Shown here piece by piece: positions 1 to 10,005 of a stretch of 64,000 bases of DNA; position 1 is the first letter of the stretch, and each line of letters begins with the position of its first letter. Below the pieces are notes generated by a model that did no database searches, was not told the DNA's origin, and was given only the letters and a program-made list of their open reading frames with translations. Made by a program: the position numbers and the translations under genes. The stretch is from contig WPIO01000055.1 in the NCBI GenBank assembly GCA_009760855.2, forward strand, positions 908,501 through 972,500. The letters run 5' to 3'. The stretch comes from Cristatella mucedo. Lineage: Eukaryota; Bryozoa; Phylactolaemata; Cristatellidae.

Positions 1-595
1 GTTATCAGAGGTTGCTAAGCAATCGTCTTAAAAGTGTAAGTACCATCACGTGTTCACCCGGTCGCTGACAAGAGACGGAAGCGATGTTCCAGACTGCCGA
101 CGCATGCGGACTTTTGATTCAGTGCGAGGTCGCGGCCTGCGGGTCGACCGGAAGCCGATTAGAGCAGCAGCGGCGGGTGCAGCAGCGAGAGGAGGACGCT
201 GGAGGAGCAAGGAGGTCAAGGACTGGTAGGCTGGTGAAAGCGAGTGAAGGGACCCGGAGGGCAGTGAGAAGGCCGCCTTTACGCCGATTCTCTAACTGAC
301 GGGGAGCCCGCGAAGCGTAGACAGAACACAGTGGCTCGCTATACGGCAGCCACAGTGGTCGACTGCAGAACGGACGCAGAGCTGCTGTGCTTTGCACCAC
401 CAGTCGCTGCTGATGAGTGCGGGCACAGGAGGCCGAGCAGGGGAACAAGGCAACAAGGAAAGGAATGGCATGGCAGTAATCTGGACATGCAGTGTCATAA
501 AATCGTGGACTCGTATCGCTCGGCTTTCGTATTCTCGTTACAGCAGGCCTCGATTTAGGCTCTAAGCTCGCAAGCTAAAAGCATGCAATAACAAT
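1..595. other. No gene recognised
   Basis: This GC-rich stretch has short overlapping reading frames on both strands, rich in Arg, Ala and Ser, with no motif I recognise. It lies downstream of SP-1 exon 3, so it should be intron 3 of SP-1. I looked on the minus strand for the Asp102 exon (NDIALIKL) and did not find it, so that exon must be off the left edge. Confidence 0.4.
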
Positions 596-663
596 GATAA
601 AAATAGCAATAATACATTTGTTATGGCGCCTTCAGTGAACTCACTCTGCTTCTAGGCACTATG
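596..663 (-). repeat. LINE A 3' tail fragment
   Basis: On the minus strand this matches the family tail (gcctagaa, a purine-rich stretch, gttctctgagggcgc, then ATT repeats). It is a strongly 5'-truncated copy lying against a LINE A coding fragment of opposite orientation. Confidence 0.6.
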
Positions 664-674
664 CATTTAGACTA

Positions 675-1084
675 ACTTGCTAACTTACTAGTTATGGGCA
701 AACCCAGTGTGATTCAGAGATTGGAGAGGCTGTCTCTCAAAATTAGCTCTGCCAGCATATCTCCTGTCGAGTCAGCTCGAAATATAGGTGTCATATTCCA
801 AAGCGACCTCTCGTTGGACGACCATATCAGCTCCACAGTCAAATCTGCCTATTTTCAGCTTCATAACATTGCTAGAATTTGGGCTTGTTTAGATAAGGAA
901 ACCACGTCTAAGTTGGTCCATGCATTCGTGACATCTCGTCTCGACTTCTGCAACTCACTGCTTACTGGCCTACCAGCATGTGCGATCAGGCGATTGCAGC
1001 TAGTGCAAAACTCTGCAGCTAGGCTTTTCTGTCGTGAGCGTCACAGTTGCCACATGACTCCACTTCTCGCCGACCGAAAAAGGT
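675..1084 (+). mobile_element. LINE A fragment, reverse transcriptase C-terminal part
   Basis: The plus-strand frame reads [12 protein letters not shown], then a segment with [28 protein letters not shown] and RRLQLVQNSAARL. This is the thumb/connection region that follows the YADD box in CR1/L2-type non-LTR retrotransposons. The frame stays open for over 120 codons. It is cut off before the usual TDLHWLPV motif (here LLADR followed by unrelated AT-rich sequence), so it is truncated at both ends. It is not a host gene. Confidence 0.85.
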
Positions 1085-1142
1085 TTTATTACAAATGTTA
1101 TTAGCGAATATATAGCTAACTTTGTATTCATGTAAGTTTGCT

Positions 1143-1400
1143 TTAATTACCACGTTTAGCAATTAACTCGTTATCAGTACTACTGCTAATATCTTCATAG
1201 TATTTTGCAACATTGTCCATGTCAGAATTTTTAATTTTCTTCCAAATTGCATTATCTTCAATTCCATTAACCAGGTTTGATATTTCTATCTTCTTGAACC
1301 ATTTCACAACGACTCCTGTTTTGATCTTATCCCAACCATGTAAAACCCATTCGCAAACTTATTTGATAATGGCTGTTCTAATTCTTTCTGCTGGTGCAAA
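1143..1400 (-). mobile_element. pogo/Tigger-like DNA transposase C-terminal remnant
   Basis: The minus strand reads FAPAERIRTA, then after one stop VCEWVLHGWDKIK, FKKIEISNLVNGIEDNAIW and YYEDISSSTDNELIA before a stop. The pattern CxWVxxxWxxI, VxxxFKKxxISNxxxGxEDxxIW is typical of the C-terminal end of pogo-superfamily transposases in invertebrates. One in-frame stop (AAA TAA GTT) and the missing DDE core mark it as dead. It lies in intron 3 of SP-1. The family call rests on motif memory. Confidence 0.55.
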
Positions 1401-1626
1401 ATATTGACTGGCAGTGCTTAAGTCGCAGGTTTATTTTTTTGAACAAATTATTAAAAAAGCTCATTTTATACACGTTAAAATTAAAATTTCAGACTCACTG
1501 TTACTGAATTATAAATTCAGGCTCAAACGGCGGTATGGCGATTGCAAGCTCCAATGGCTGACTAACTGTAACAGACCAAAATTTCTGGTGCTACTACTGC
1601 ACGCTCTAATGACAGAATGTTCTCAC

Positions 1627-1729
1627 CATAATAATCTGCGATGCGTAGATCCTTAGCTCAGTTCCCTCTTCAACTTGCTGATTATGATCCCCAAGGACGA
1701 TTAAGAAACGTGTCGGCGTCAAGTTTTTC
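1627..1729 (-). CDS. SP-1 exon 3
   Basis: The acceptor is cctttag before GAAAAAC and the donor is ATTATG|gtgaga. The exon is 103 bp, one base plus 34 codons, exactly the length of SP-3 exon 3. It reads [18 protein letters not shown] and ends ASQIIM, matching the chymotrypsin segment VVLGEH...EGTE...QII. It starts in phase 2 and ends in phase 0. This exon is too short and lacks an ATG, so it was found by homology and splice sites. Confidence 0.85.
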
Positions 1730-4700
1730 CTAAAGGATTGTACACGCAGTTCACGCAATTCATTACCGCAATATCGAGAGGAGGAAAAAGCAGAGGTCGA
1801 AGTTCGAGACAGAGCGACGAAGGTCCGCTGGCAGTGCGAGGCGCCGCGGCGGCGGCGTTCTACCCGGCGGCGTCTCGCTGCCGAGCAGCAAACCTCCTAC
1901 CCATAGAAGCAGTGTGCCGCTGTGAGGACGAACTGGTTCGAGATGAGTATGCCGCCGCAGAAGTGACTCGAGGTGGAGCCGAAGACCGTTGTCGAGACTT
2001 CAGTTATAGACACTTGCCACGGCCACTGGCCCCTGCCCGCGATGGTGCCGCCGACGATTCGAGTCAAGCCAACCTTGTTCCTGCCGCATCCGGCAATGTC
2101 GGCTGTGTAGGCGAAGTTCGAACAAAGAGAAAGTGAACGAGAACTCAGAACAAATACCGGCAGCGTACGTTCGGGCCGACGGCGCGTTCACTCGATATCC
2201 TTAATATATAATTCATATATATATATTTATTTATATTTATTTATATAATATATATATATATATATATATACATATATGTAATATATATATATATTTATTT
2301 AAGTCTTGCTCTTGGCAAAGAACGACTCCTGCTGCGTCGCGTGCTTAGTAATGTAATGTAATCCCGTGCTTAGTAAGCGCTTCTAATCAAATGCGAAAAC
2401 GAATACAGATCGAACAAGACAAGAGATGAGTAGAGTAAGGTAGAGGTCACCTGATTGCTGGGCGTCATTCAAATAGCGGGGAGAGAGAGAGAGAGAGCCT
2501 CGATGGTTATCGCTCTCTCCGCTTGCAGACAGCAATACTTGATTGCCTCCTTACAGGAGCGCGCGAGCTCGGTCGTGCGCGCAACTTGCCCCAGGATGAT
2601 CGCCGATGGGTCATAGGTCAGAGGGCACCGTCCACCGGTCATAGGCCAGGGTCACCAGCCTTGGTCCCAGCAGGCAATTGCCGGGAGGCGACGAGAAGTT
2701 ATTCATAAGGTTAAACCGCAGACGACCGCTGACAGATCGTGCAGCTCCATACCAAGTATGTATGCACCCATCGGCCCTGTCCAGCGTTCACTCGCTGCTT
2801 TAGGCGTGCACTTTCAAGATATCGGCCGCACGTACGGAATGACCGAGAGGTAGAGGTAGAAATGCCAACTGAAGAGCACCGTACCAGTCTAACGACCGAG
2901 CTGACCGCCAACTAATTAGCGCATGGCAATTGGCGCGGAGCGATCGGAAAAAGTGGCAGAGGCCACACGCTACCGCTATTCCCTGACAGAAACTGACAGC
3001 AGCTCCAAACTCCACTGGTCCAATGCGGAAGAGTGACCGCCAGGGAGGTTTGCCTAGGGGGCGCTGCTGACGCTGCCTCCGACGCTCCCTCATTCGTCTG
3101 CAAAGGGATGAAGCGACTGGTCTGCATGCGGGTCTCTTTCTCTCTCTATATATGATTGCGTCACGATTTAGTGCGTCCATGAATGCACAGTGGAATTGAG
3201 CGGCGTGCAAAATGAAACTACTTCGCTATTTCAGCAGCGGATTAATTACGTTGACCGAGATGGCGCGCCGCCGACCGACTCCTTCATATCTAGCTGAAAT
3301 GCTGCACAAGTTGCAGCCTCAGCATGACCTCAGATCCTGTATGTACGAAAATCAACTAGCTGTTTTATTCCTGCAATTAAACGATTCTTACGTTGGCTAC
3401 AAAAGCTTTTACTCTTCAGATCCTAGACTGTTGAACTCACTCCCACAAGTTACAGATGAAGATACATCACATTGCGTTGACATTACAATGCTCTCCAAGT
3501 GTCAGCTCCGTACATTACGCTTCGGCTACGTGAACGTTAAATTCGGCTCGGCCGTTGATGGATGATGAAGCATGAGCTGAAGGCTGCCGCTAAATACTTA
3601 CAGCACGCCGCCCGAAAATGGGAGAGCCCAAGCAACACGGAGTTTCATTTTCAAAGATAATTTTTTCAAATAAAAAAGATGCCAAAAGTGAGCTCTTGTC
3701 GCTTAGCGCTAGTGTACACTCTTAAAGTGGTGAAATAATGTAGCCCGGTTGCTCACTCGTTCTGCTACTGTCAAAGTGGTCGCGTGTCGCTCGCATCGAA
3801 TCGGAGGCGATACAAGAGATGTTAACATGCTTTATGCACATCCCCACTTTTGTTACTGTTGGAAAACTAAAAGAATTTCATTCGTATATACCTGATAACG
3901 ACGTAATACGTAAAAAAGTATGTTACATTTTAGCATAGTGCAATAACTAGTGTTAAAAAAAATTCAACGTGTCAATGGTGCCGATGAATATTTGCTATCT
4001 GCAAATTTATTGTCACGATAGAGCGCAGAATTTAAGGAAATTGTGCGACTCATTGCAACAAAAACAGAGAGCTCAAAGCGACTCTATCGCGAAAGCGATA
4101 GACCTGATCTGCTCACTGATAGTATCGACCCTTCCACCGAGACTTCAAGAGATTCGGTTGTTGCTCAACGCTCCGGCAATCAGCGAACTTGATGCCCGCT
4201 ATGCCGCTACGGCAGCGAATCCTGTCAATTGACAATCGCTTTTCCGCATGGCCGTTCGCACCGAAGGCGCACTCCCGCGGCGAACCGATTTCTCGTCGCA
4301 GCCTCGCTCAGGCAAACGTAAGTGGACGGCATTATTTATTCGCCGCTTTTTCTCGGCTGCGTTTATGGGCGCGTTCACTTGCGGCCAGCGGGCGGGATCG
4401 ACTTCACCCGGCGAGAGCCATCGTAAGTAAGGCAGTGAATGATAGCGTCTTTCCTTTTCTCTTTTATTTTTGCTCAATGCAGCAACGAGTGCCGCGTAGG
4501 CATTCACGCCCGCGATCGCCCGCCGCCGCCGCCGCCGCGATGGCCGCACTGTCCAACCGACGATCGGGTGCACTTCAGGCGCACCACTTAAAGCTTGCAG
4601 ATAAATCGTGGCGCTTCAACCCGCAACCTGCTAACGTCACTCTCAGATCTCAGCGACGGCAGCGACCGCGCACGCACCGTTCTCATTGCACCGACGGCGA

Positions 4701-4776
4701 GGCGCTCACCTGAGTTAGCGAGGCTCGCCGAGGCAGCCAGCAGTAAAATGGCCGCCTCAAAGCTTCGGAGCGACAT
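1627..4776 (-). CDS. SP-1: secreted chymotrypsin-like serine protease, exons 1-3 (gene runs off the left edge)
   Basis: Three exons join in frame: 4710-4776 (signal peptide), 1901-2102 (activation site and His57) and 1627-1729 (VLGDH loop). The phases are 1 and 2, the same as in SP-2 and SP-3. The predicted product is a zymogen with an N-terminal Cys (CGRNK), a trypsin-type activation site R|IVGG and FCGG...LTAAHC, as in secreted S1 family digestive proteases; Cys1 would pair with Cys122 encoded off the window. Introns are about 2.6 kb and 171 bp. A TATA-like box lies upstream of the start in a CpG-rich region. All three exons are open with consensus GT-AG ends, so this copy looks functional as far as it can be seen. 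The Asp102 and Ser195 exons are not present. Specificity cannot be judged. Confidence 0.82.
1901..2102 (-). CDS. SP-1 exon 2, activation site and catalytic His57
   Basis: The acceptor is gcctacacag and the donor is TATGG|gtagga; length 202 bp (2 bases, 66 codons, 2 bases). It encodes DIAGCGRNK, the activation sequence [23 protein letters not shown] and the catalytic LTAAHCF. Compared with SP-3 it has four more codons in the loop before FCGG. Cys42 and Cys58 are present. Confidence 0.92.
2209..2303. repeat. AT-rich microsatellite
   Basis: A mixed (TA)n and (TATT)n tract in intron 1 of SP-1. Confidence 0.9.
2304..3254. other. SP-1 intron 1, no feature recognised
   Basis: The only simple feature is a short GA run near 2480-2497. 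The reading frames here have no recognisable domain. A short (TA) stretch lies near 3148. Confidence 0.4.
3255..3475 (+). mobile_element. LINE B fragment, RT C-terminal part
   Basis: The plus frame reads [25 protein letters not shown] and [10 protein letters not shown]. It matches other B copies in the window (PPYLAKLLHQFQP, LRSCMDHKLAIPF). It is truncated at both ends and lies in intron 1 of SP-1. Confidence 0.8.
3476..4198. other. No feature recognised
   Basis: An 87-codon plus-strand frame at 3969-4232 (starting [10 protein letters not shown]) has no family I know and no splice or codon support. It may be chance. Confidence 0.3.
4710..4776 (-). CDS. SP-1 exon 1, signal peptide
   Basis: It begins ATG TCG CTC and gives 22 residues, [20 protein letters not shown] then NS: a short basic n-region, a hydrophobic core AAILLLAA and small residues for signal peptidase. 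The donor is AACTCAG|gtgagc, leaving phase 1. Exon 2 begins CC GAC, so the junction codon is GCC and gives [10 protein letters not shown], in the frame also required in SP-2. The assignment rests on phase agreement, the signal-peptide character and the TATA-like box. A larger open frame runs through the donor and is probably not translated. Confidence 0.7.
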
Positions 4777-4864
4777 TCTCCGATCGGCCGATACGCAGCA
4801 GCAGCGGCAGCGGTGGCAGCAGCGGCGGCGGCAGCGAGCGGACCGCGACTGCGGTGACTCGGTG

Positions 4865-4872
4865 CTATTTAA
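4865..4872 (-). promoter_or_regulatory. TATA-like box of SP-1
   Basis: On the minus strand TTAAATAG lies about 90 bases upstream of the SP-1 ATG. A start of transcription about 30 bases downstream would give a 5' leader of roughly 60 bases rich in CTG and CCG. This is inferred from position. Confidence 0.45.
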
Positions 4873-5230
4873 GGCGCCGAGCGGCGGCGGGCCGAGCGAG
4901 CCAGCTTGCTCGGCCGAAGCGTGAGATCCGAAGGGCCAGCTGCTGCTGCTGCTGCCGCCGCTGCTGCCGCTCCTTCCGCCGCCGCTGATAGCAGCAGCTG
5001 CGGGCCGCCGCGCCGAAGCGTCCGCGCCCGGCCAAAGTGTGCGTCTCGGCAAACATCGAGCAGCCCGCCGCCGGCGCTAGGTGTACTCGGTCAGGTGCTC
5101 GCGCGGACGGACGCTATCTGGCGCGCCGCGCCCGCTGTATCTGCTGACGTCAGTGGGTCGCGCTCATGGCGGCTTCGCGCTCGCGTGCGCGCGCGGAGCG
5201 GTGCCTGGTAGCGTCTGTCATGGGGCCAGC

Positions 5231-5964
5231 CGGCTGACCCTACCTTGACCTTGACGGTCTAGGCCGGCGGTGCCTGGACCGCCTTGGCTCCTTGGCCCGT
5301 GCATGCGCACGGCCTGGGGAAGGGCATATGCTAGGTAGAGGCGCGATAATAGCTACCTTACCCCACTGATGGGGCCGCGTTGTGATGGTCTCTACACGGT
5401 TCTGAGCCAGGTGCGGGCTGATGCATGCCGGGTCTGTTTCATTCGCCGTCGATGCGAGCGGCCGCACGGCGAGTCTCGCTCAATCGTGCTAAAAGCAGTC
5501 TTGAAATAAAATGAACTTAACTGAACTTGACTTAAATAAACCAATTTCCAGTTACAAAACTGTGACGAATCTGCATCTTGCAGTGAGCGTTTAGAACAGA
5601 AGAGCAGCAAATGAATAAAAGTTAGCATGCAATGACTATGCAGTAATAAAAGTGACCGCGCCAAAACGTTCATAAATGAGTAGATGCTTTAGATTTGTAG
5701 CTCTATTGCATATCGCTTTCTCGAAGAAGCTGACACACATAATTGCCAATAATGTTTTCTTATATTATCCTTTGTAACGACGATATAAGTTGAGTATAAC
5801 TCGGTGAAAGCGCTCGCTCGCTTCTATGAGTACGCGCTCTCATGTTCTCGAAGCATTTTTTAAGATGAACATCTAGGATATGGACTTTGAAGGACATACT
5901 ATCAAGTGTATTATTATTCTTCTTCTTTTTGCCATTTAGGGATAAATAAATACTAGCTAATTTA
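5231..5964. other. No feature recognised
   Basis: CpG richness falls off after about 5470 and the rest is AT-rich with scattered AATAAA. No coding or repeat family was recognised. Confidence 0.3.
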
Positions 5965-6115
5965 ACAGCCTCTTTTTGTATAGCGACAGAAAGGCCTTTA
6001 CGGCTATCACCACCGCTTGCAGTGGCGATAAAGGATCGCCCACCACAGGATTCGAACCCACGACCTCGGGGCCGAGGTCGTGAAAAGCAACCACCTTACC
6101 TAGTGAGCCAATATT
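5965..6115 (-). repeat. SINE S2 copy
   Basis: On the minus strand it reads tggctcactaggtaagg (tRNA A-box-like), then gggttcgaatcctg (B box), then cgccactgcaagcggtgg and gtgatagccgtaaaggc. The same consensus is at 22645-22790 and, in part, at 28935-29065 and 62375-62510. It is a tRNA-derived SINE. Confidence 0.8.
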
Positions 6116-6124
6116 ATGAAAATT

Positions 6125-6268
6125 CGAACGCCGGGGTCTTGACCCTGGGGTAAGGTGCTCACTCTTCATGACCAATGTCGAAGGTTCGAGCCCTACAGAG
6201 AACGATCCTTTATTACCCACTGCAAGCGGTGGTTGTAGCCGTTTATGCTCTTTTGCCGCTGTATATTA
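6125..6268 (+). repeat. SINE S2 copy, inverted relative to its neighbour
   Basis: The plus strand carries a diverged A-box area, the B box ggttcgagcc, then actgcaagcggtggttgtag and ccgtttatgctcttttgccgct. It is head-to-head with the S2 copy at 5965-6115. Confidence 0.75.
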
Positions 6269-6309
6269 GTTTGAAAAACTGCTCGGTATAGTTTAAAAAA
6301 ATACATTAA

Positions 6310-6430
6310 TATAATTAATTTGTTAAGAGCCATAAGATAACTTTATATCGATGCAGGCGCTTCACGTACGCCGCATGGCTCGAACTCACTGCCTCGGTCG
6401 CTAAAGGCAAGCACCTCAGCCGATTGGGCA
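6310..6430 (-). repeat. SINE S1 copy, decayed
   Basis: The minus strand has a tRNA-like head with gagttcgagcc and the tail gaagcgcctg...aagttatctta. It is diverged from the S1 copies at 11493 and 34105. Confidence 0.6.
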
Positions 6431-7134
6431 AAGCCCATTAGCAACGGAATTAATTAAAGCCGCTCTAAAGTTTTTCCCCTTCAATGTCTGGGCAAATTCG
6501 TCGCACGCTATACGACCTCCGCAGTCCGATAAGAAGATTCCCGTTTGACCTTTGGCCCCGACAGCTATACTGTTTGCACAGCTATAAGCTTGGGTGCTGC
6601 CCACGTGAGTGCTGCCGACGCTAGAGGAGCCATAACGAGGGCCCGATGCTGGCGTCCTAACTCGAAACGCAGCGGCGGCGGCCGCGGTGCTAGCGCCTCC
6701 CCAGGGTCTCCGTCGGTGGCGTCGGGTGGCGCCCGTGGCGTCAGCACCTTCCGGCGGCGGTTCCCTTTTGATGTTATTCGCCCTTGAGAGAGCACGCTCT
6801 GCTTTGGACCCGTCCTGCGCTCGCGACGGTGCGCCCTGGCTTTCCGGTCGAGAAATAAAGCGAAGCGAACCTCGGAAGCACCCGACTGGGAAGGACGTTT
6901 TACTAGTGACCACGTGACCTGTCACGTGACCTGGTGCCGAGCTTTCGTGGATGAGGCGCCCGCGTCTCGGCACTCGTACCGTAGTCCTCTCTCTGAGGTC
7001 TCAGCGCTGAGCGGTCGTGCCGTCACGGGCGCGAAGCAGCAGCGGCAGCAGCGCGGCGGCGGCTTCGAGGCCCCTGCGGTGCGACCAGCGTTGTAGAATT
7101 GTCGAGCGCAGCCTGCGGTCGTCTTGGGCTATTG
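6431..7134. other. GC-rich region, no gene recognised
   Basis: A 185-codon minus-strand frame (6416-6973) is Ala/Arg/Ser-rich and its end runs into the SINE, so I do not treat it as a gene. Two CACGTGAC motifs lie near 6910-6930. Confidence 0.3.
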
Positions 7135-7350
7135 TCATTGAATGCGTGCTGACACTGTGCCTGCAGCCACTAAACGTATTTGCATGGTGACCCTGTGCAT
7201 GTCAGCCTTAACCGTGTTATGCTTGTTTCTTACTGAGCATGCTACCGCTAGCCATTCGTCCGTGTTTCTTTTGCAGCAAATATAAGGAGCCTAAAAAGAG
7301 ATTTAGTTCTCTGAGGGCGCCATATCAAAGGTATTAATATTGTATTATCA
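7135..7350 (+). repeat. LINE A 3' UTR and tail
   Basis: It shows the family pattern of gctgacactgtgc, gcatgtcagcc, ttgcagcaaatat, then a variant of the tail (gagatttagttctctgagggcgc) followed by ATT-like sequence. No coding part remains. Confidence 0.7.
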
Positions 7351-7790
7351 TTCACACAGATTAGGAAATAGTTTTGGAAGCCGTCTAAGAGTGGAATGCT
7401 CATTTGCTGAGCCTAAGGCGGTGCCTCAAAGGCGACTCACTCAGAATTCTTACGTAACTTGACCTAAACACGCTAGCAGTGTCTCTCTGGAGACAGTAGC
7501 AGACCGGAAGCTGCGCGCCTCGGCAGAGACTCTTCCGCCCCAGCTAGAATTTCCCATTTCGAAGAGCCCTAAGCTCTGCAACAAAAGGTGCCTTTCTAAC
7601 AAAGAACAAGAAAAGGTGCCTTTCTAGGCCCGGAGCCTTTCTAAAAAAGAACAATTAAATAATAGAGGAATTTACCGAGCGCGCCTTTAGTTCCTATGCA
7701 TCCAAAGCCTAGAGCATACTACCGACGAACGTCACGACGTCTCTTGACATGACGAAACTAAAAAAGAAACTTAAACCGCACCCTTATCCT
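7351..7790. other. No feature recognised
   Basis: It contains a short near-direct repeat of aggtgcctttcta (around 7586 and 7614) and nothing else I can name. Confidence 0.3.
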
Positions 7791-7794
7791 TGTT

Positions 7795-8100
<306 letters not shown>

Positions 8101-8735
8101 TATTTTTATAAATTTGGAAGACATTAACAAAGGCCTTCTCACGGAACGCCCGCCGCTGGGCTGTCCTATTCAGACCTGTCCGGAAAGTATTTACCTCCTC
8201 AAGATTTTTAAAGACGTGATTGTTGCCTTAAAGCTAGAAACAGACCGTGAGCATTAGCGCCGAGTGAGCGCTGCACTGGCAGCCTTTCCAGTCCCCCAAA
8301 AAAAAAGAAAATGGTTCTCTTGCCGTTAGGAATCTCCTCGAATCGGAGCGTCCAAGTCGCGCTGCCACACAAGCCTCGAGAGACGTCCTCAACAACTCAA
8401 CAAGCTCTCTAAGCACGGAGCATCGCTCTGCGATATGGCGCCTGTTCGTTGCCTGCAGCTGGGTGGTGTGCCTACAAGTGAGGGGGAGGGGTCGGGGGGA
8501 GGGAAGCGGCTGGAAAAAGTCGGCAAAGAACGATTGCAAATTTTGGTTGTGGCAGCTCAACCGCAGTGAGGTCGCCCCTTCATTTAAATCATTGAATTGG
8601 TGTGGCCGGCGGCTTTGTGCCGCCTTCCCTCCTTCTATGCTCCTCTGATAATATCTCTGCTCTTCTGACTCGTATCCACACGTTGCGGAATAAATGCCGC
8701 CCATAGAACATTGCGGTCGCTGTAAGATATATATA
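8101..8735. other. No feature recognised
   Basis: There are short frames only, with no motif. Confidence 0.3.
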
Positions 8736-8747
8736 TACATGAATAAA

Positions 8748-8784
8748 TACATACACACACACACACACACACGCACACAGACAG

Positions 8785-8850
<66 letters not shown>

Positions 8851-8930
8851 GTATACATATATTTATGTGTGTGCGTGTTTCTGTCTGTGTGCGTGTGTGT
8901 GTGTATTTGTGTTTGTGTGCATGTAGAGGC

Positions 8931-8986
<56 letters not shown>

Positions 8987-8990
8987 TTAT
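8748..8990. repeat. Compound (CA)n/(TG)n/(TA)n microsatellite with an inverted repeat
   Basis: A CA run carrying the interruption GCACACAGACAGAAA is followed by more CA, a short TA region, then TG sequence carrying the exact reverse complement of that interruption, and a long TA run (about 8931-8982). The arms 8761-8790 and 8875-8904 are complementary over about 30 bases. Confidence 0.93.
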
Positions 8991-9079
8991 TTGAGTAAAA
9001 GTATTCATCTGTCCTTTCAATCCGTCAGTTTTTATGGGTGAGAAGCTATCTGATAAATAATCTCTAGCTAGATTTGCGT

Positions 9080-9620
9080 GTCTACTTTGCTAAACGAGCT
9101 AGGATAGCTGCCGATTGATAAACAGATACCGAGAAAAGTTCTTACACTGACCCACAAGGCCCACCATGGCTTGGCTCCTTCATACCTAGCTGAACTGCTG
9201 CACCAGTTTCAGCCTGTTCGTGCCCTCAGGTCCTGTTTGGACAATCAATTAGCTGTTCCTTTCCTCCGTTTAAAGACCGTTGGCGACAGAAGCTTTAGCT
9301 CTGAGGGCCTGAAGGTCTGAATCTCTGTGGAAGTCACTTCCACGATTCTTTCGCTACGACGACTACTTTCCTGATGCCGACTATGGCTCATCCTTTTCAG
9401 TGGTCATGAGCTGCTTCTTCCACGCTAATCACTTCCTCAACTGCTCTCCTGAACTCTGCTATGTTTCTCACTTTGTCTTTGCTGCATGAGATAAAGCCTG
9501 TTGGCTACCGATTGCGTACCGAAAGCCGCTCAGGCTGAGAGTGTGCTATACAAAACTCTCCTGCGTAACAAAAACGTAGTCTTTTTGGAGTTACAGACGG
9601 AGATACATTGCATTACATTA
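9080..9620 (+). mobile_element. LINE B 3' portion
   Basis: It contains the landmarks ctaggatagctgcc, aaagttctta, aaggccc, atggcttggctcc, cctagctgaactgctgcacc and a B-type end (gagttacagacggagataca). The frame is broken by several stops and shifts. Confidence 0.8.
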
Positions 9621-9848
9621 TACAAAACCACGGCTAATGAATAAGTGCTGTTTCCTCTTCGACAGGCTCCTTCAAAGGAAACAGTGCTCGCTGCATCCAA
9701 TCGCGTCCCCTCTTTCGCGATGAATACTTGGATTCCTTGTACAACATTTGCGCCTCTGTTTTCTGTCTCCTCTTCACTCCAGCGTGGACGTACTCGCCGA
9801 GGTAGTTCGATGATGATAAATGAATAAACAAAAAAATAAATTTATATG

Positions 9849-9856
<8 letters not shown>

Positions 9857-9945
<89 letters not shown>

Positions 9946-9955
9946 GTATATATAC

Positions 9956-10001
<46 letters not shown>
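9857..10001. repeat. (CA)n then (TA)n microsatellite
   Basis: CA runs at about 9857-9938 and TA at about 9959-10001. It lies at the left edge of the large segmental duplication; the partner locus near 48,000-48,340 also begins with TA and GTGC runs. Confidence 0.97.

Positions 10002-10005
<4 letters not shown>

Larger units (their letters stand above)
4199..5230. promoter_or_regulatory. CpG-rich region spanning the SP-1 start, with CCG/CTG runs and a CRE palindrome
   Basis: The stretch is visibly GC- and CpG-rich compared with its flanks. It holds short CCG and CTG runs (4516-4540, 4936-4990) and a perfect TGACGTCA at 5145-5152. It covers exon 1 of SP-1 and its upstream DNA, so it is plausibly the promoter region. 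The composition and the palindrome are seen; the regulatory role is inferred. Confidence 0.5.

Noticed and set aside
4588-5052. A 154-codon frame on the minus strand
   Set aside because: It contains SP-1 exon 1 but continues through a consensus donor (CAG|gtgagc), and its upstream part is low-complexity CCG/CTG sequence. I annotate only the signal-peptide exon.
5965-6268. tRNA genes at the A-box and B-box motifs, also at 11493, 22645, 34105, 37441 and 50795
   Set aside because: The heads do not fold into a clear full tRNA, occur in many copies and are joined to SINE bodies and tails.
6416-6973. A 185-codon minus-strand frame
   Set aside because: It is Ala/Arg/Ser-rich through GC bias, has no domain and ends inside a SINE.
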